Source: Sinorhizobium meliloti 4H41
Lineage (GTDB): Bacteria > Pseudomonadota > Alphaproteobacteria > Rhizobiales > Rhizobiaceae
DNA length: 64,000 bases
NCBI RefSeq assembly: GCF_000375585.1
Contig: NZ_AQWP01000014.1
Span: forward strand, 99,433-163,432
Direction: 5' to 3'
Part shown: in pieces, positions 28,363 to 36,834 of the stretch
Layout of the letters: each line of letters starts with the position of its first letter
How positions within the stretch are numbered: position 1 is the first letter of the stretch
Position numbers and translations under genes: made by a program
The notes under the pieces: model-generated
Database searches by the model: none
Seen by the model: the letters and a program-made list of their open reading frames with translations, nothing else
What the model was told of the DNA's origin: nothing

Positions 28363-29870
28363 TGACGGCGGTGGTGAGGCCGAAGGCGCTCGGCGATTAC
28401 GAGGTCCGCGAATTCCGGATGCTGATCGACGGTCAGTGGGTGGATGGCGCCGAGGGCCGCTCGATCGAGCGCGTGGCGCCGGGTCACGGCGTCGTCGTCA
28501 GCCGCTATCAGGCGGCGGCGAAAGCGGATGCCGAACGGGCGATCGCCGCCGCGCGGCGCGCCTTCGACGAAGGTCCGTGGCCGCGCATGACAGCCTCGGA
28601 ACGGTCGCTGATCCTGCTCAGGGCCGCCGACATGATTGCCGCGCGCGCGGATGAGCTCGCTTTTCTCGATGCGGTCGAATCCGGCAAGCCGATCAGCCAG
28701 GCGAAGGGCGAATTGGCGGGCGCCGCCGACATCTGGCGCTATGCGGCGGCACTTGCCCGCGAACTCTCGGGCGAAAGCTACAACACGCTCGGGGAGGGTA
28801 CGCTCGGCGTCGTGCTGCGCGAGCCGATCGGCGTCGTATCGATCATCACGCCGTGGAACTTCCCTTTCCTGATCGTCAGCCAGAAGCTTCCCTTCGCCCT
28901 TGCCGCCGGCTGCACGACGGTGGTGAAGCCCTCCGAACTCACCTCGGCCTCGACGCTGGTTCTCGGCGAAATTCTGGAAGCGGCCGGCGTGCCCCAGGGC
29001 GTCGTGAACATCATCGTCGGCACGGGGCCGGAGGCCGGCGCGCCGCTCACCACTCACCCGCATGTCGACATGGTCTCCTTTACCGGCTCGACCGGAATCG
29101 GCCGGCTGACCATGGCCAATGCGGCGCAGACATTGAAGAAGGTCTCGCTGGAACTCGGCGGCAAGAATCCGCAGATCGTCTTTCCGGACGCAAACCTGGA
29201 CGAATTCATCGATGCGGCCGTCTTCGGCGCCTATTTCAATGCCGGCGAATGCTGCAATGCCGGCTCGCGGCTGATCCTGCATCGCGATATCGCCGAGGAG
29301 GTGACGACGCGCATCGCCAGCCTCTCGGCCAAGGTCAAGGTCGGAGATCCGCTCGACCCTGAAACGCAGGTCGGCGCAATCATCACGCCGCAGCATCTGC
29401 AAAAGATCGCCGGCTATGTTTCTTCGGCGTCGAACGAAGGCGCGAGAATAGCCCATGGCGGCACCACGCTCGATCTCGGCATGGGACAGTTCATGGCCCC
29501 GACCATTCTGTCGGCCGTTCGGCCCGAAATGGCCGTGGCCCGGGAGGAAGTCTTCGGGCCGGTTCTCTCCGTTCTGACTTTCGAGAAGACGGAAGAGGCG
29601 ATCCGGATCGCCAATTCGATCGATTACGGGCTTTCCGCCGGGGTCTGGAGCCGCGACTTCGACACCTGCCTGACGATCGGGCGGCGCGTACGCGCCGGCA
29701 CGGTGTGGATGAACACCTTCATGGATGGCGCATCGGAGCTGCCTTTCGGCGGCTACCGGCAATCCGGGCTCGGCCGCGAGCTCGGTCGCCATGCGGTCGA
29801 GGACTATACGGAGACGAAGACGCTCAACATGCATATCGGCCAGCGCAGCAACTGGTGGATGCCGCGCTGA
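28362..29870 (+). CDS. NAD(P)-dependent aldehyde dehydrogenase
   Basis: 502-residue ALDH-superfamily enzyme that oxidises an aldehyde to a carboxylate. The catalytic cysteine is C298 in NAGECCNAGSR, the general-base glutamate is in LELGGKNPQIVF, the cofactor loop is FTGSTGIGRLTM, and PWNFPFLI marks the N-terminal half. It resembles betaine/gamma-aminobutyraldehyde-type ALDHs, but the substrate is unknown. The ATG at 28362 (TGATG overlap with the hydratase stop, GGGAG eight bases upstream) is preferred to an ATG two codons earlier. Last gene of the tightly overlapping set; a 158-base gap with small hairpins but no clear operator separates it from the transporter genes. Confidence 0.92.
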   Translation: MTAVVRPKALGDYEVREFRMLIDGQWVDGAEGRSIERVAPGHGVVVSRYQAAAKADAERAIAAARRAFDEGPWPRMTASERSLILLRAADMIAARADELAFLDAVESGKPISQAKGELAGAADIWRYAAALARELSGESYNTLGEGTLGVVLREPIGVVSIITPWNFPFLIVSQKLPFALAAGCTTVVKPSELTSASTLVLGEILEAAGVPQGVVNIIVGTGPEAGAPLTTHPHVDMVSFTGSTGIGRLTMANAAQTLKKVSLELGGKNPQIVFPDANLDEFIDAAVFGAYFNAGECCNAGSRLILHRDIAEEVTTRIASLSAKVKVGDPLDPETQVGAIITPQHLQKIAGYVSSASNEGARIAHGGTTLDLGMGQFMAPTILSAVRPEMAVAREEVFGPVLSVLTFEKTEEAIRIANSIDYGLSAGVWSRDFDTCLTIGRRVRAGTVWMNTFMDGASELPFGGYRQSGLGRELGRHAVEDYTETKTLNMHIGQRSNWWMPR

Positions 29871-30028
29871 AGAAGGGAAGGGGCGAGGTTTCGTAATCGC
29901 CGAAAGGGTGTAACGTCTTGAATTGGCCGGGTGACGTCAGTCGCAGGCCAGCCGTCCGCGGGAACGGGCGGCACCGGAAAAGAGCGGAGGAGGTTCCGCT
30001 TAGGAAACTTGCAAACGGGAGGATAACG

Positions 30029-31273
30029 ATGCGCAAGTTCATGACGACGACTGCTGTTGCAGCACTGATGTTGGCGGCGACAGCTGCGCGTGCAGCCGAG
30101 AATGTGGAAGTACTGCACTGGTGGACGTCCGGCGGCGAAGCCGCTGCCCTCGACGTCCTCAAGAAGGACCTGGAGAGCAAGGGCATCAGCTGGACCGACA
30201 TGCCGGTCGCCGGCGGCGGCGGTACCGAAGCGATGACGGTGCTTCGTGCCCGCGTCACCGCGGGCAACGCGCCGACGGCCGTGCAGATGCTCGGCTTCGA
30301 CATTCTCGACTGGGCCAAGGAAGGCGCGCTCGGCAATCTGGACGAGGTCGCCTCCAAGGAGGGCTGGGACAAGGTCATTCCGGCGGCACTGCAGCAGTTC
30401 TCGAAATATGACGGACACTGGATCGCCGCGCCGGTCAACGTCCATTCGACCAATTGGGTCTGGATCAACAAGGCCGCCCTCGACAAGGCCGGCGGCAAGG
30501 AACCGACCACCTGGGAAGAACTGATCGCGCTGCTCGACAAGTTTAAAGAGCAGGGCATCACGCCGGTCGCCCATGGCGGCCAGCCCTGGCAGGACGCGAC
30601 GATCTTCGACGCCGTCGTTCTTTCGCTGGGCAACGACTTCTACAAGCAGGCTTTCATCGATCTCGATCCGGCGGCGCTCGGCGGCGACAAGATGAAGGAA
30701 GCCTTCGACCGCATGACGAAGCTGCGCTCCTATGTGGACGACAACTTCTCCGGCCGCGACTGGAACCTCGCCTCGGCGATGGTCATCGAGAACAAGGCCG
30801 GCCTGCAGTTCATGGGTGACTGGGCGAAGGGCGAGTTCCTGAAGGCGAAGAAGGTGCCCGGCACCGATTTTGTCTGCATGCGCTTCCCCGGAACGCAAGG
30901 TTCGGTCACCTTCAATTCCGACCAGTTCGCGATGTTCAAGGTTTCGGAAGACAAGGTTCCGGCACAGCTGCAGATGGCCTCGGCAATCGAGAGCCCGGCC
31001 TTCCAGTCGGCCTTCAACGTCGTCAAGGGTTCCGTTCCCGCCCGCACCGACGTTCCGGATACCGACTTCGACGCCTGCGGCAAGAAGGGCATCAAGGACC
31101 TCGCGGAAGCAAATACCAACGGCACGCTCTTCGGCTCCATGGCCCACGGCCATGCCAATCCGGCTGCCGTCAAGAACGCGATCTACGACGTGGTCACACG
31201 CCAGTTCAACGGCGAACTCGACTCGGAAGAGGCGGTGACGGAACTCGTGGCGGCGGTCGAGGCTGCGAAGTAG
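30029..31273 (+). CDS. Sugar ABC transporter, periplasmic substrate-binding protein (CUT1 type)
   Basis: 414-residue extracellular solute-binding protein family 1. The signal peptide ends near residue 22 (TAARA-A). The mature protein starts [18 protein letters not shown], the usual opening of rhizobial CUT1 binding proteins, and ends in a regular helical tail. GGGAGG lies six bases before the ATG; the frame is open 37 codons further upstream without a ribosome site. It should bind the sugar or polyol that feeds the enzymes around it. A 113-base hairpin-rich element immediately downstream, before the permease genes, may stabilise this part of the mRNA, since binding proteins are usually needed in excess. 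Confidence 0.94.
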   Translation: MRKFMTTTAVAALMLAATAARAAENVEVLHWWTSGGEAAALDVLKKDLESKGISWTDMPVAGGGGTEAMTVLRARVTAGNAPTAVQMLGFDILDWAKEGALGNLDEVASKEGWDKVIPAALQQFSKYDGHWIAAPVNVHSTNWVWINKAALDKAGGKEPTTWEELIALLDKFKEQGITPVAHGGQPWQDATIFDAVVLSLGNDFYKQAFIDLDPAALGGDKMKEAFDRMTKLRSYVDDNFSGRDWNLASAMVIENKAGLQFMGDWAKGEFLKAKKVPGTDFVCMRFPGTQGSVTFNSDQFAMFKVSEDKVPAQLQMASAIESPAFQSAFNVVKGSVPARTDVPDTDFDACGKKGIKDLAEANTNGTLFGSMAHGHANPAAVKNAIYDVVTRQFNGELDSEEAVTELVAAVEAAK

Positions 31274-31290
31274 CGCATAGGGGGAGAGGT

Positions 31291-31403
31291 TTGCCCCTCA
31301 CCCTATCCCCTCTCCCCGCAAGCGGGGAGAGGGGACGAAGGCGCTGCGGCATCTTCCTTCTCCCCGCCTGCGGGGAGAAGGTGCCGGCAGGCGGATGAGG
31401 GGC
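31291..31403. repeat. Mosaic palindromic element, copy 2, inside the ABC transporter operon
   Basis: 113-base element bounded by perfect inverted ends TGCCCCTCA (31291-31299) and TGAGGGGCA (31395-31403). It contains two near-perfect hairpins: CCCCTCTCCCCGC/GCGGGGAGAGGGG (31306-31318, 31321-31333; loop AA) and CCTTCTCCCCGC/GCGGGGAGAAGG (31355-31366, 31369-31380; loop CT). It separates the binding-protein gene from the first permease gene. Confidence 0.85.
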
Positions 31404-31435
31404 AGCTCCGAACGAAACATACGGTGGTAGCAAAC

Positions 31436-32314
31436 ATGGATAGCCGCAACCGGCTGCAGGAGCTTTTGCCAAAGCTCGTGCTCGCCCCCAGCTTTCTCAT
31501 AGTTCTGGTGTTCGTCTACGGCTTCATAGCCTATACGGGCTTCCTGTCGATGACGGACAGTAAGATGCTGCCGTCCTACAATTTCGTGGGTTTGAGCAAT
31601 TACAGCCGGTTATGGGCCCTGCCGCACTGGTGGCGCGCGGTCAGCAATCTGGCGATCTTCGCGACTCTCTATATCGTGGTCTGCTCGGTGCTGGGTCTCG
31701 GGCTGGCGATCCTGCTCGACCAGAAGATCCGCGCCGAAGGTTTCCTTCGTCCGATTTATCTCTATCCGATGGCGCTTTCCTTCATCGTCACCGGCACCGC
31801 GTGGAAGTGGTTCCTCGATCCCGGTATCGGGCTTGAGAACACCATGCATCTCTGGGGCTGGGAAAGCTTCTCGTTCAACTGGATCAAGGACCGCAACTAC
31901 GCGATCTACTGCGTCGTCATCGCGGCCGTCTGGCAGTCGACCGGCTTCATCATGGCGATGTTCCTGGCGGGCCTGCGCGGCGTCGACAACGAGATCATCA
32001 AGGCCGCCCAGATCGACGGGGCGACGACCCCAACCATCTATCGGCGGATCATCATTCCCCTGATGCGGCCGGTCTTCCTTTCGGCCTTTGTCGTACTCGC
32101 CCACCTTGCCATCAAGGCCTACGATCTGATCATCGCATTGACGGGCGGCGGGCCGGGGCAGGCGACCGAGCTGCCGGCGACCTTCATGTATTCTTACACC
32201 TTCACCCGAAACCAGATGGCGATCGGGGCCTCGTCGGCGATCGTGATGCTGGTGATGATCTTCTCGATCATCGTTCCCTATCTCTATTCCGAAGTCCGGG
32301 GAGGAAAACGCTGA
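31436..32314 (+). CDS. Sugar ABC transporter permease (MalF/UgpA-like)
   Basis: 292-residue inner-membrane protein with about six membrane segments. The ABC-permease EAA loop is GVDNEIIKAAQIDGATTPTI, contacting the ATPase. It belongs to the CUT1 family (binding-protein-dependent transport, MalF-like branch). The ATG at 31436 is chosen; an in-frame GTG at 31424 is possible, and the ribosome site (GGTGG) is weak, consistent with lower expression than the binding protein. The stop overlaps the next start by one base (TGATG). Confidence 0.92.
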   Translation: MDSRNRLQELLPKLVLAPSFLIVLVFVYGFIAYTGFLSMTDSKMLPSYNFVGLSNYSRLWALPHWWRAVSNLAIFATLYIVVCSVLGLGLAILLDQKIRAEGFLRPIYLYPMALSFIVTGTAWKWFLDPGIGLENTMHLWGWESFSFNWIKDRNYAIYCVVIAAVWQSTGFIMAMFLAGLRGVDNEIIKAAQIDGATTPTIYRRIIIPLMRPVFLSAFVVLAHLAIKAYDLIIALTGGGPGQATELPATFMYSYTFTRNQMAIGASSAIVMLVMIFSIIVPYLYSEVRGGKR

Positions 32315-33195
32315 TGGGCGCTCCCAATTCCGAAAACGTCATCTCGCACAACCGGCTGACGCGCGCTCTGATCTATTCGGCGCTGATCCTCTTCGCACTC
32401 TATTCGCTGCTGCCGCTCTATGTGATGCTGGTGAATTCCCTGAAGCCGCTGGATGAGATCCGGCAGGGCGGCATGTTGAACCTGCCTCGGACCTGGACCG
32501 TCGAACCGTGGCTCTCGGCCTGGTCGACCGCCCAGATCGGCGTGCAGCCCACCGGCCTTCGGCCTTTCTTCATCAATTCGATCCTGATGGTCGTCCCGGC
32601 CGTGGCGATTTCGACGATCATCGGCGCGCTCAACGGCTACGTGCTGACGAAATGGCGCTTCCCCGGGGCGAACATCTTCTTCGGCATGCTGCTTCTCTCG
32701 TGCTTCATTCCCTTCCAGATCGTGCTGATCCCGATGGCGCGCATTCTCGGCATTCTCGGCATCGCCGGTTCGATCTGGGGTCTGATCCTGGTGCATGTGG
32801 TCTACGGTATCGGCTTCACGACGCTCTATTTCCGCAACTACTACGAGGCCTTCCCGACCGAGCTGGTGCGTGCGGCACAGATCGACGGCGCCAGCTTCTT
32901 CCAGATCTTCCGGCGGATATTGCTGCCGTCCTCAGGGCCGATCATCGTCGTCTCGGTCATCTGGCAGTTCACCAATATCTGGAACGACTTCCTGTTCGGG
33001 GCCTCGTTCTCCGGGCCGTATTCGACGCCGATGACGGTGGCTCTCAACAATCTCGTGAGCTCGTCCACGGGGGTCAAGGAATACAATGTCCACTTCGCGG
33101 GCGCGATCCTCGCCGCCCTGCCAACGCTCATCGTCTACATCGTGTCCGGCCGCTATTTCGTCCGCGGACTGATGTCCGGCGCCGTGAAAGGATAA
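32314..33195 (+). CDS. Sugar ABC transporter permease (MalG/UgpE-like)
   Basis: 293-residue inner-membrane permease, the partner of the preceding one. It has six hydrophobic segments and the EAA loop FPTELVRAAQIDGASFFQIF. The typical MalG-type C-terminus RYFVRGLMSGAVKG is present. It is translationally coupled to the first permease (shared base at 32314) and followed three bases later by the ATPase gene. Confidence 0.93.
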   Translation: MGAPNSENVISHNRLTRALIYSALILFALYSLLPLYVMLVNSLKPLDEIRQGGMLNLPRTWTVEPWLSAWSTAQIGVQPTGLRPFFINSILMVVPAVAISTIIGALNGYVLTKWRFPGANIFFGMLLLSCFIPFQIVLIPMARILGILGIAGSIWGLILVHVVYGIGFTTLYFRNYYEAFPTELVRAAQIDGASFFQIFRRILLPSSGPIIVVSVIWQFTNIWNDFLFGASFSGPYSTPMTVALNNLVSSSTGVKEYNVHFAGAILAALPTLIVYIVSGRYFVRGLMSGAVKG

Positions 33196-33198
33196 GCC

Positions 33199-34311
33199 AT
33201 GTCGTTTCTGAAGATCACCAACCTGCGCAAATCCTACGGCGCTCTCGAGATCTTGAAGGACATCAACCTGGAGATCGAAGAAGGCGGCTTCCTCGTGCTC
33301 GTGGGCCCCTCCGGTTGCGGCAAGTCGACGCTTCTGAACACGATCGCCGGCCTGGAGCCGATCACCTCGGGCGACATCGCCATCAACGGCCGCTCGGTTT
33401 CGGGGCTGCACCCGTCGAAGCGCGACATCGCCATGGTATTCCAGTCCTATGCGCTCTATCCGAACATGACGGTGGCCGGGAACATCGCCTTCGGCATGGA
33501 GATCCGCGGCGTGCCGAAGGAGGAACGCGAGAAGGCGATCAAGCAGGTAGCCGAAATGCTGCAGATCGGCCATCTGCTCGACCGCAAGCCGAGCCAGCTT
33601 TCCGGCGGCCAGCGCCAGCGCGTCGCCATGGGCCGGGCGCTGGTGCGCAATCCCCAGGTCTTCCTCTTCGACGAGCCGCTCTCGAACCTCGACGCGAAGC
33701 TGCGCGTGGACATGCGCACCGAGATCAAGCGGCTGCATCACCGCATGAAGACGACCATCGTCTATGTGACGCACGACCAGATCGAGGCGATGACGCTCGC
33801 GACCAAGATCGCCGTCCTGAAGGACGGCGTGCTGCAGCAATTCGGATCGCCGGCGGAGATCTACAACAACCCCGCCAATATGTTCGTCGCCGATTTCATG
33901 GGATCGCCTGCGATGAACCTGCTCAAAGCGCAGATAGAAACCGCAGGCTCTCAAGTCTCGGTGACGCTGGAGCGGCCGAATGCCGAACCCCTGAGACTAG
34001 CCGTGCCGCAAAACGGCGCGCTCTCCGCCTATGCCGGCAGGGAGGTGGTCTTCGGCATCCGTCCGGAAGCGCTCACCGATCCGGACGGGGCGGATCGCAA
34101 TGCTCAATTCGTCGCCGAAGGCGAATGCCTGATCGAGGTGGTCGAGCCGGCCGGCTCCGATACCTTTGCCGTCACGAGGCTCGGCGGCAAGGAAATCGTC
34201 GCAAGGCTCAGGGCCGATGCGCGCATTGCGCCGGGACAGACGTCACGGCTGGCCTTCAATCTCGACAAGGCCGTCTTCTTCGACCCGCAAAGCGAAAAGC
34301 GGATTGCATGA
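33199..34311 (+). CDS. Sugar ABC transporter ATP-binding protein (MsmK/UgpC-like)
   Basis: 370-residue ATPase that powers the CUT1 importer at the inner face of the membrane. Walker A is GPSGCGKST (36-44), signature LSGGQ (134-138), Walker B FLFDEP (155-160) and the switch histidine H192 (YVTHDQ). The C-terminal 130 residues form the TOBE/MalK-type regulatory domain (FGIRPEALTDPDGAD). It overlaps the GMC oxidoreductase gene by ATGA, tying transport to metabolism in one transcript. Confidence 0.95.
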   Translation: MSFLKITNLRKSYGALEILKDINLEIEEGGFLVLVGPSGCGKSTLLNTIAGLEPITSGDIAINGRSVSGLHPSKRDIAMVFQSYALYPNMTVAGNIAFGMEIRGVPKEEREKAIKQVAEMLQIGHLLDRKPSQLSGGQRQRVAMGRALVRNPQVFLFDEPLSNLDAKLRVDMRTEIKRLHHRMKTTIVYVTHDQIEAMTLATKIAVLKDGVLQQFGSPAEIYNNPANMFVADFMGSPAMNLLKAQIETAGSQVSVTLERPNAEPLRLAVPQNGALSAYAGREVVFGIRPEALTDPDGADRNAQFVAEGECLIEVVEPAGSDTFAVTRLGGKEIVARLRADARIAPGQTSRLAFNLDKAVFFDPQSEKRIA

Positions 34312-35828
34312 GGAAGACGATGGAGAGCCAGCCGGATATCGTCATCATCGGATCGGGGGTCGGCGGCGCAACCGTCGCTGCAGGCCTCGCCGCCTCGGGC
34401 GCCGAGATCCTGATCCTCGAAGCGGGCTCACATATCGAGGACCTGCCGGTCAATCGCGACCAGCGGGCGATCTTCCAGCGCGGCCATTTCCGCCCGAAGG
34501 AGACCTGGTACGAGGCGGGCGGCCCCGGCTTCAATCCCGGCAACTACTACAATGTCGGCGGCAATTCGAAGTTCTACGGCGCGGTGCTGACCCGCTACCG
34601 CCGTGAGGATTTCGAGGAAATGCAGCACCGGGACGGCGTCTCCCCCGCCTGGCCCTTTTCCTATGAGGAGCTCGAGCCGTGGTATTCCAAGGCAGAGCAG
34701 CTTTACCAAGTACGAGGCAAATTGGGCGAGGACCCGACGGAACCCGCTCATTCGAGCGGCTATCCCCATGGCCCGGTGCCGGACGAGCCTGCGATCGCCA
34801 TGGTCCGTGAGCGCCTGGCCGAGATCGGCCTCCATCCCTATTCGCTGCCGCTCGGCGTCGATATCGAGCGCTGGCTCGCCAAGGGCAAGACGCCGTGGGA
34901 CGCGCATCCGAACTCATCCGACGGCAAGATGGATGCCGAAACGGCGGCGCTGGCGGCGGCGCTTAAATTTCCGAATGTGCGGCTGCAGACCGGCTCGCGG
35001 GTGACGCGGCTCGCAACCGGGCCGGGCGGAAAGGCGATCGAAACCGTGCTCTACGCCAAGGACGGGGCGGAGCACCGTCTTTCGCCGAAGCTCGTCATTC
35101 TCTGCGCCGGCGCGGTGCAGTCGGCCGTACTGCTCCTGCGCTCTGCCGACGACAGCAACCCGACCGGGCTTGCCAACCGGTCCGATCAGGTCGGCCGCAA
35201 TTTCATGAACCATAATTCGAGCGCCGTCGTAGCGCTCAGCCCCTGGTACCGCAACGATTCGGTCTATCAGAAGACCTTCGGCCTCAACGACTTCTATCTC
35301 TCCGACGGTGCGGGCGGGCCGCCGCTCGGCAATATCCAGCTTCTCGGCCGCATTTCCGGCGCGATCCTGAAGGCGAACATGCCGGCCATGCCGGAATGGC
35401 TGCTGAACCGGATGTCCGCCCGCGGCATCGACTTCTACGCCATGAGCGAGGACCTGCCGTCACCGGAGAGCCGCGTCATGGTCGACGGCGAGCGCGTCGT
35501 GCTGAAATGGGTGCGCACCAACTGGCAGGCCCATCTCGATCTCGTCGCCAAGCTGAAGGCGGTGCTGAAGAAAGCCGGCTTCCCGGTCGTGCTCGCGCGG
35601 GCCTTCGACAAACGGACGCCTTCGCATCAGTGCGGCACGGTACGGATCGGCAATGATCCCGGCCAGGCGCCGCTCGACGTTTATTGCCGCGCCTTCGATC
35701 ACCCGAATCTCTTCGTCGTCGATGCCGGCTTCCTGCCGACCTCCGCCGCCGTCAATCCGGCGCTGACCGTCGCCGCCCAGGCGCTGCGTGTCGCCGATCA
35801 TATCGTGAAACAGGATCTGCGGCCATGA
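34308..35828 (+). CDS. GMC-family FAD oxidoreductase (sugar 3-dehydrogenase-like)
   Basis: 506-residue flavoprotein. The N-terminal FAD-binding motif is DIVIIGSGVGGATVAAGL, and the GMC region NYYNVGGNSKFYGAVL follows. The C-terminal catalytic pair is His in THQCGTVRIG-like sequence (SHQCGT) and Asn in AAVNPALT. The layout resembles GMC subunits of sugar/glucoside dehydrogenases more than choline dehydrogenase. There is no Tat or other signal and no small subunit or cytochrome gene beside it, so a cytoplasmic oxidase or dehydrogenase is the simple reading. The ATG at 34308 overlaps the ATPase stop (ATGA); an ATG at 34320 behind AGGAAG is the alternative. Confidence 0.86.
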   Translation: MRKTMESQPDIVIIGSGVGGATVAAGLAASGAEILILEAGSHIEDLPVNRDQRAIFQRGHFRPKETWYEAGGPGFNPGNYYNVGGNSKFYGAVLTRYRREDFEEMQHRDGVSPAWPFSYEELEPWYSKAEQLYQVRGKLGEDPTEPAHSSGYPHGPVPDEPAIAMVRERLAEIGLHPYSLPLGVDIERWLAKGKTPWDAHPNSSDGKMDAETAALAAALKFPNVRLQTGSRVTRLATGPGGKAIETVLYAKDGAEHRLSPKLVILCAGAVQSAVLLLRSADDSNPTGLANRSDQVGRNFMNHNSSAVVALSPWYRNDSVYQKTFGLNDFYLSDGAGGPPLGNIQLLGRISGAILKANMPAMPEWLLNRMSARGIDFYAMSEDLPSPESRVMVDGERVVLKWVRTNWQAHLDLVAKLKAVLKKAGFPVVLARAFDKRTPSHQCGTVRIGNDPGQAPLDVYCRAFDHPNLFVVDAGFLPTSAAVNPALTVAAQALRVADHIVKQDLRP

Positions 35829-36598
35829 CCGATAAGGCACGCCCCGTCGCGATCGTCACCGGCGGCCGCCGCGGCATCGGGCTAGGGATCGCCCGGGCGC
35901 TCGCGGCGACCGGTTTCGACATCGCCATCACCGGCATTGGCGATGCGGAGGGTGTCGCTCCCGTAATCGCCGAACTCAACGGGCTCGGCGCCCGGGTGAT
36001 CTTCCTGCGCGCCGATCTGGCCGACCTTTCGAGCCATCAGACGACCGTCGACGCGGCCGTCGCGGAATTCGGCCGGATCGACTGCCTTGTCAACAATGCC
36101 GGCATCGCCTCCATCGTGCGCGGCGATTTTCTCGATCTGAAGCCGGAGAATTTCGACACGATCGTCGGCGTCAATCTGCGCGGCACGGTGTTTTTCACGC
36201 AGGCCGTGCTGAAGGCGATGCTCGCGAGCGAGATTCAAGCGCGGCGCTCAATCATCAACATCACCTCGGTCTCGGCGGCGATGACGTCGCCCGAGCGGCT
36301 CGACTATTGCATGAGCAAGGCAGGCCTTGCGGCCTTCAGCCAGGGCCTGGCGCTGAGGCTCGCCGAGACCGGCATCGCGGTCTTCGAAGTCCGTCCCGGC
36401 ATCGTCCGCTCGGACATGACGGCTGCGGTTTCCGGCAAATACGACGGGCTGATCGCAAGTGGCCTGGTGCCGATGCGGCGCTGGGGCGAACCCGAGGATA
36501 TCGGCAATATCGTCGCCGGGCTTGCCGGCGGGCAGTTCGGTTTCGCCACGGGCTCGGTGATCCAGGCGGATGGGGGATTGTCGATCGGGCGCTTGTGA
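35825..36598 (+). CDS. Short-chain dehydrogenase/reductase, 3-ketoacyl-ACP reductase type
   Basis: 257-residue Rossmann-fold SDR. Cofactor motif TGGRRGIGLGIA (residues 13-24), NNAG, catalytic Ser in ITSVSAAM and YCMSK (Tyr-x-x-x-Lys) are all present. The C-terminus has the common GSVIQADGG ending. Substrate unknown; a hydroxyl or keto group of the imported sugar or its product is likely. The start overlaps the GMC stop (ATGA). Last member of the transporter-linked operon before a repeat element. Confidence 0.92.
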   Translation: MTDKARPVAIVTGGRRGIGLGIARALAATGFDIAITGIGDAEGVAPVIAELNGLGARVIFLRADLADLSSHQTTVDAAVAEFGRIDCLVNNAGIASIVRGDFLDLKPENFDTIVGVNLRGTVFFTQAVLKAMLASEIQARRSIINITSVSAAMTSPERLDYCMSKAGLAAFSQGLALRLAETGIAVFEVRPGIVRSDMTAAVSGKYDGLIASGLVPMRRWGEPEDIGNIVAGLAGGQFGFATGSVIQADGGLSIGRL

Positions 36599-36637
36599 AT
36601 TGTGTGCGGGCGTTCCCGTCACCCGGTCGTCGAGATT

Positions 36638-36782
36638 TGCCCCTCACCCTAACCCTCTCCCCGCGTGCGGGGAGAGGGGACGTGGCCACCGAAACGCCGG
36701 CGGTCATGGTTGCGAATGCGGCCACCGCGAGTCCCTTCTCCCCGCCTGCGGGGAGAAGGTGCCGGCAGGCGGATGAGGGGCA
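36638..36782. repeat. Mosaic palindromic element, copy 3
   Basis: 145-base element with the same perfect ends as copy 2, TGCCCCTCA (36638-36646) and TGAGGGGCA (36774-36782). It has a CCTCTCCCCGC hairpin at the left and CCTTCTCCCCGC/GCGGGGAGAAGG at the right. The middle part differs in length and sequence from the other copies. It fills most of the gap between the SDR and the second GMC gene. Confidence 0.85.
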
Positions 36783-36834
36783 TGGCGAGACAGCTGATAC
36801 CGCGCCCGAAGCGCGTGACATTGAGGACATGTGA

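Noticed and set aside
31291..31403. Possible CRISPR-like or tandem repeat array
   Set aside because: Only two hairpins of different sequence with inverted ends and no regular spacer; it is a mosaic palindromic element.
32508..34307. In-frame upstream extension of the first GMC oxidoreductase over the permease and ATPase genes
   Set aside because: The region is fully explained by two conserved transporter genes in other frames. The true start is at the ATGA overlap at 34308.
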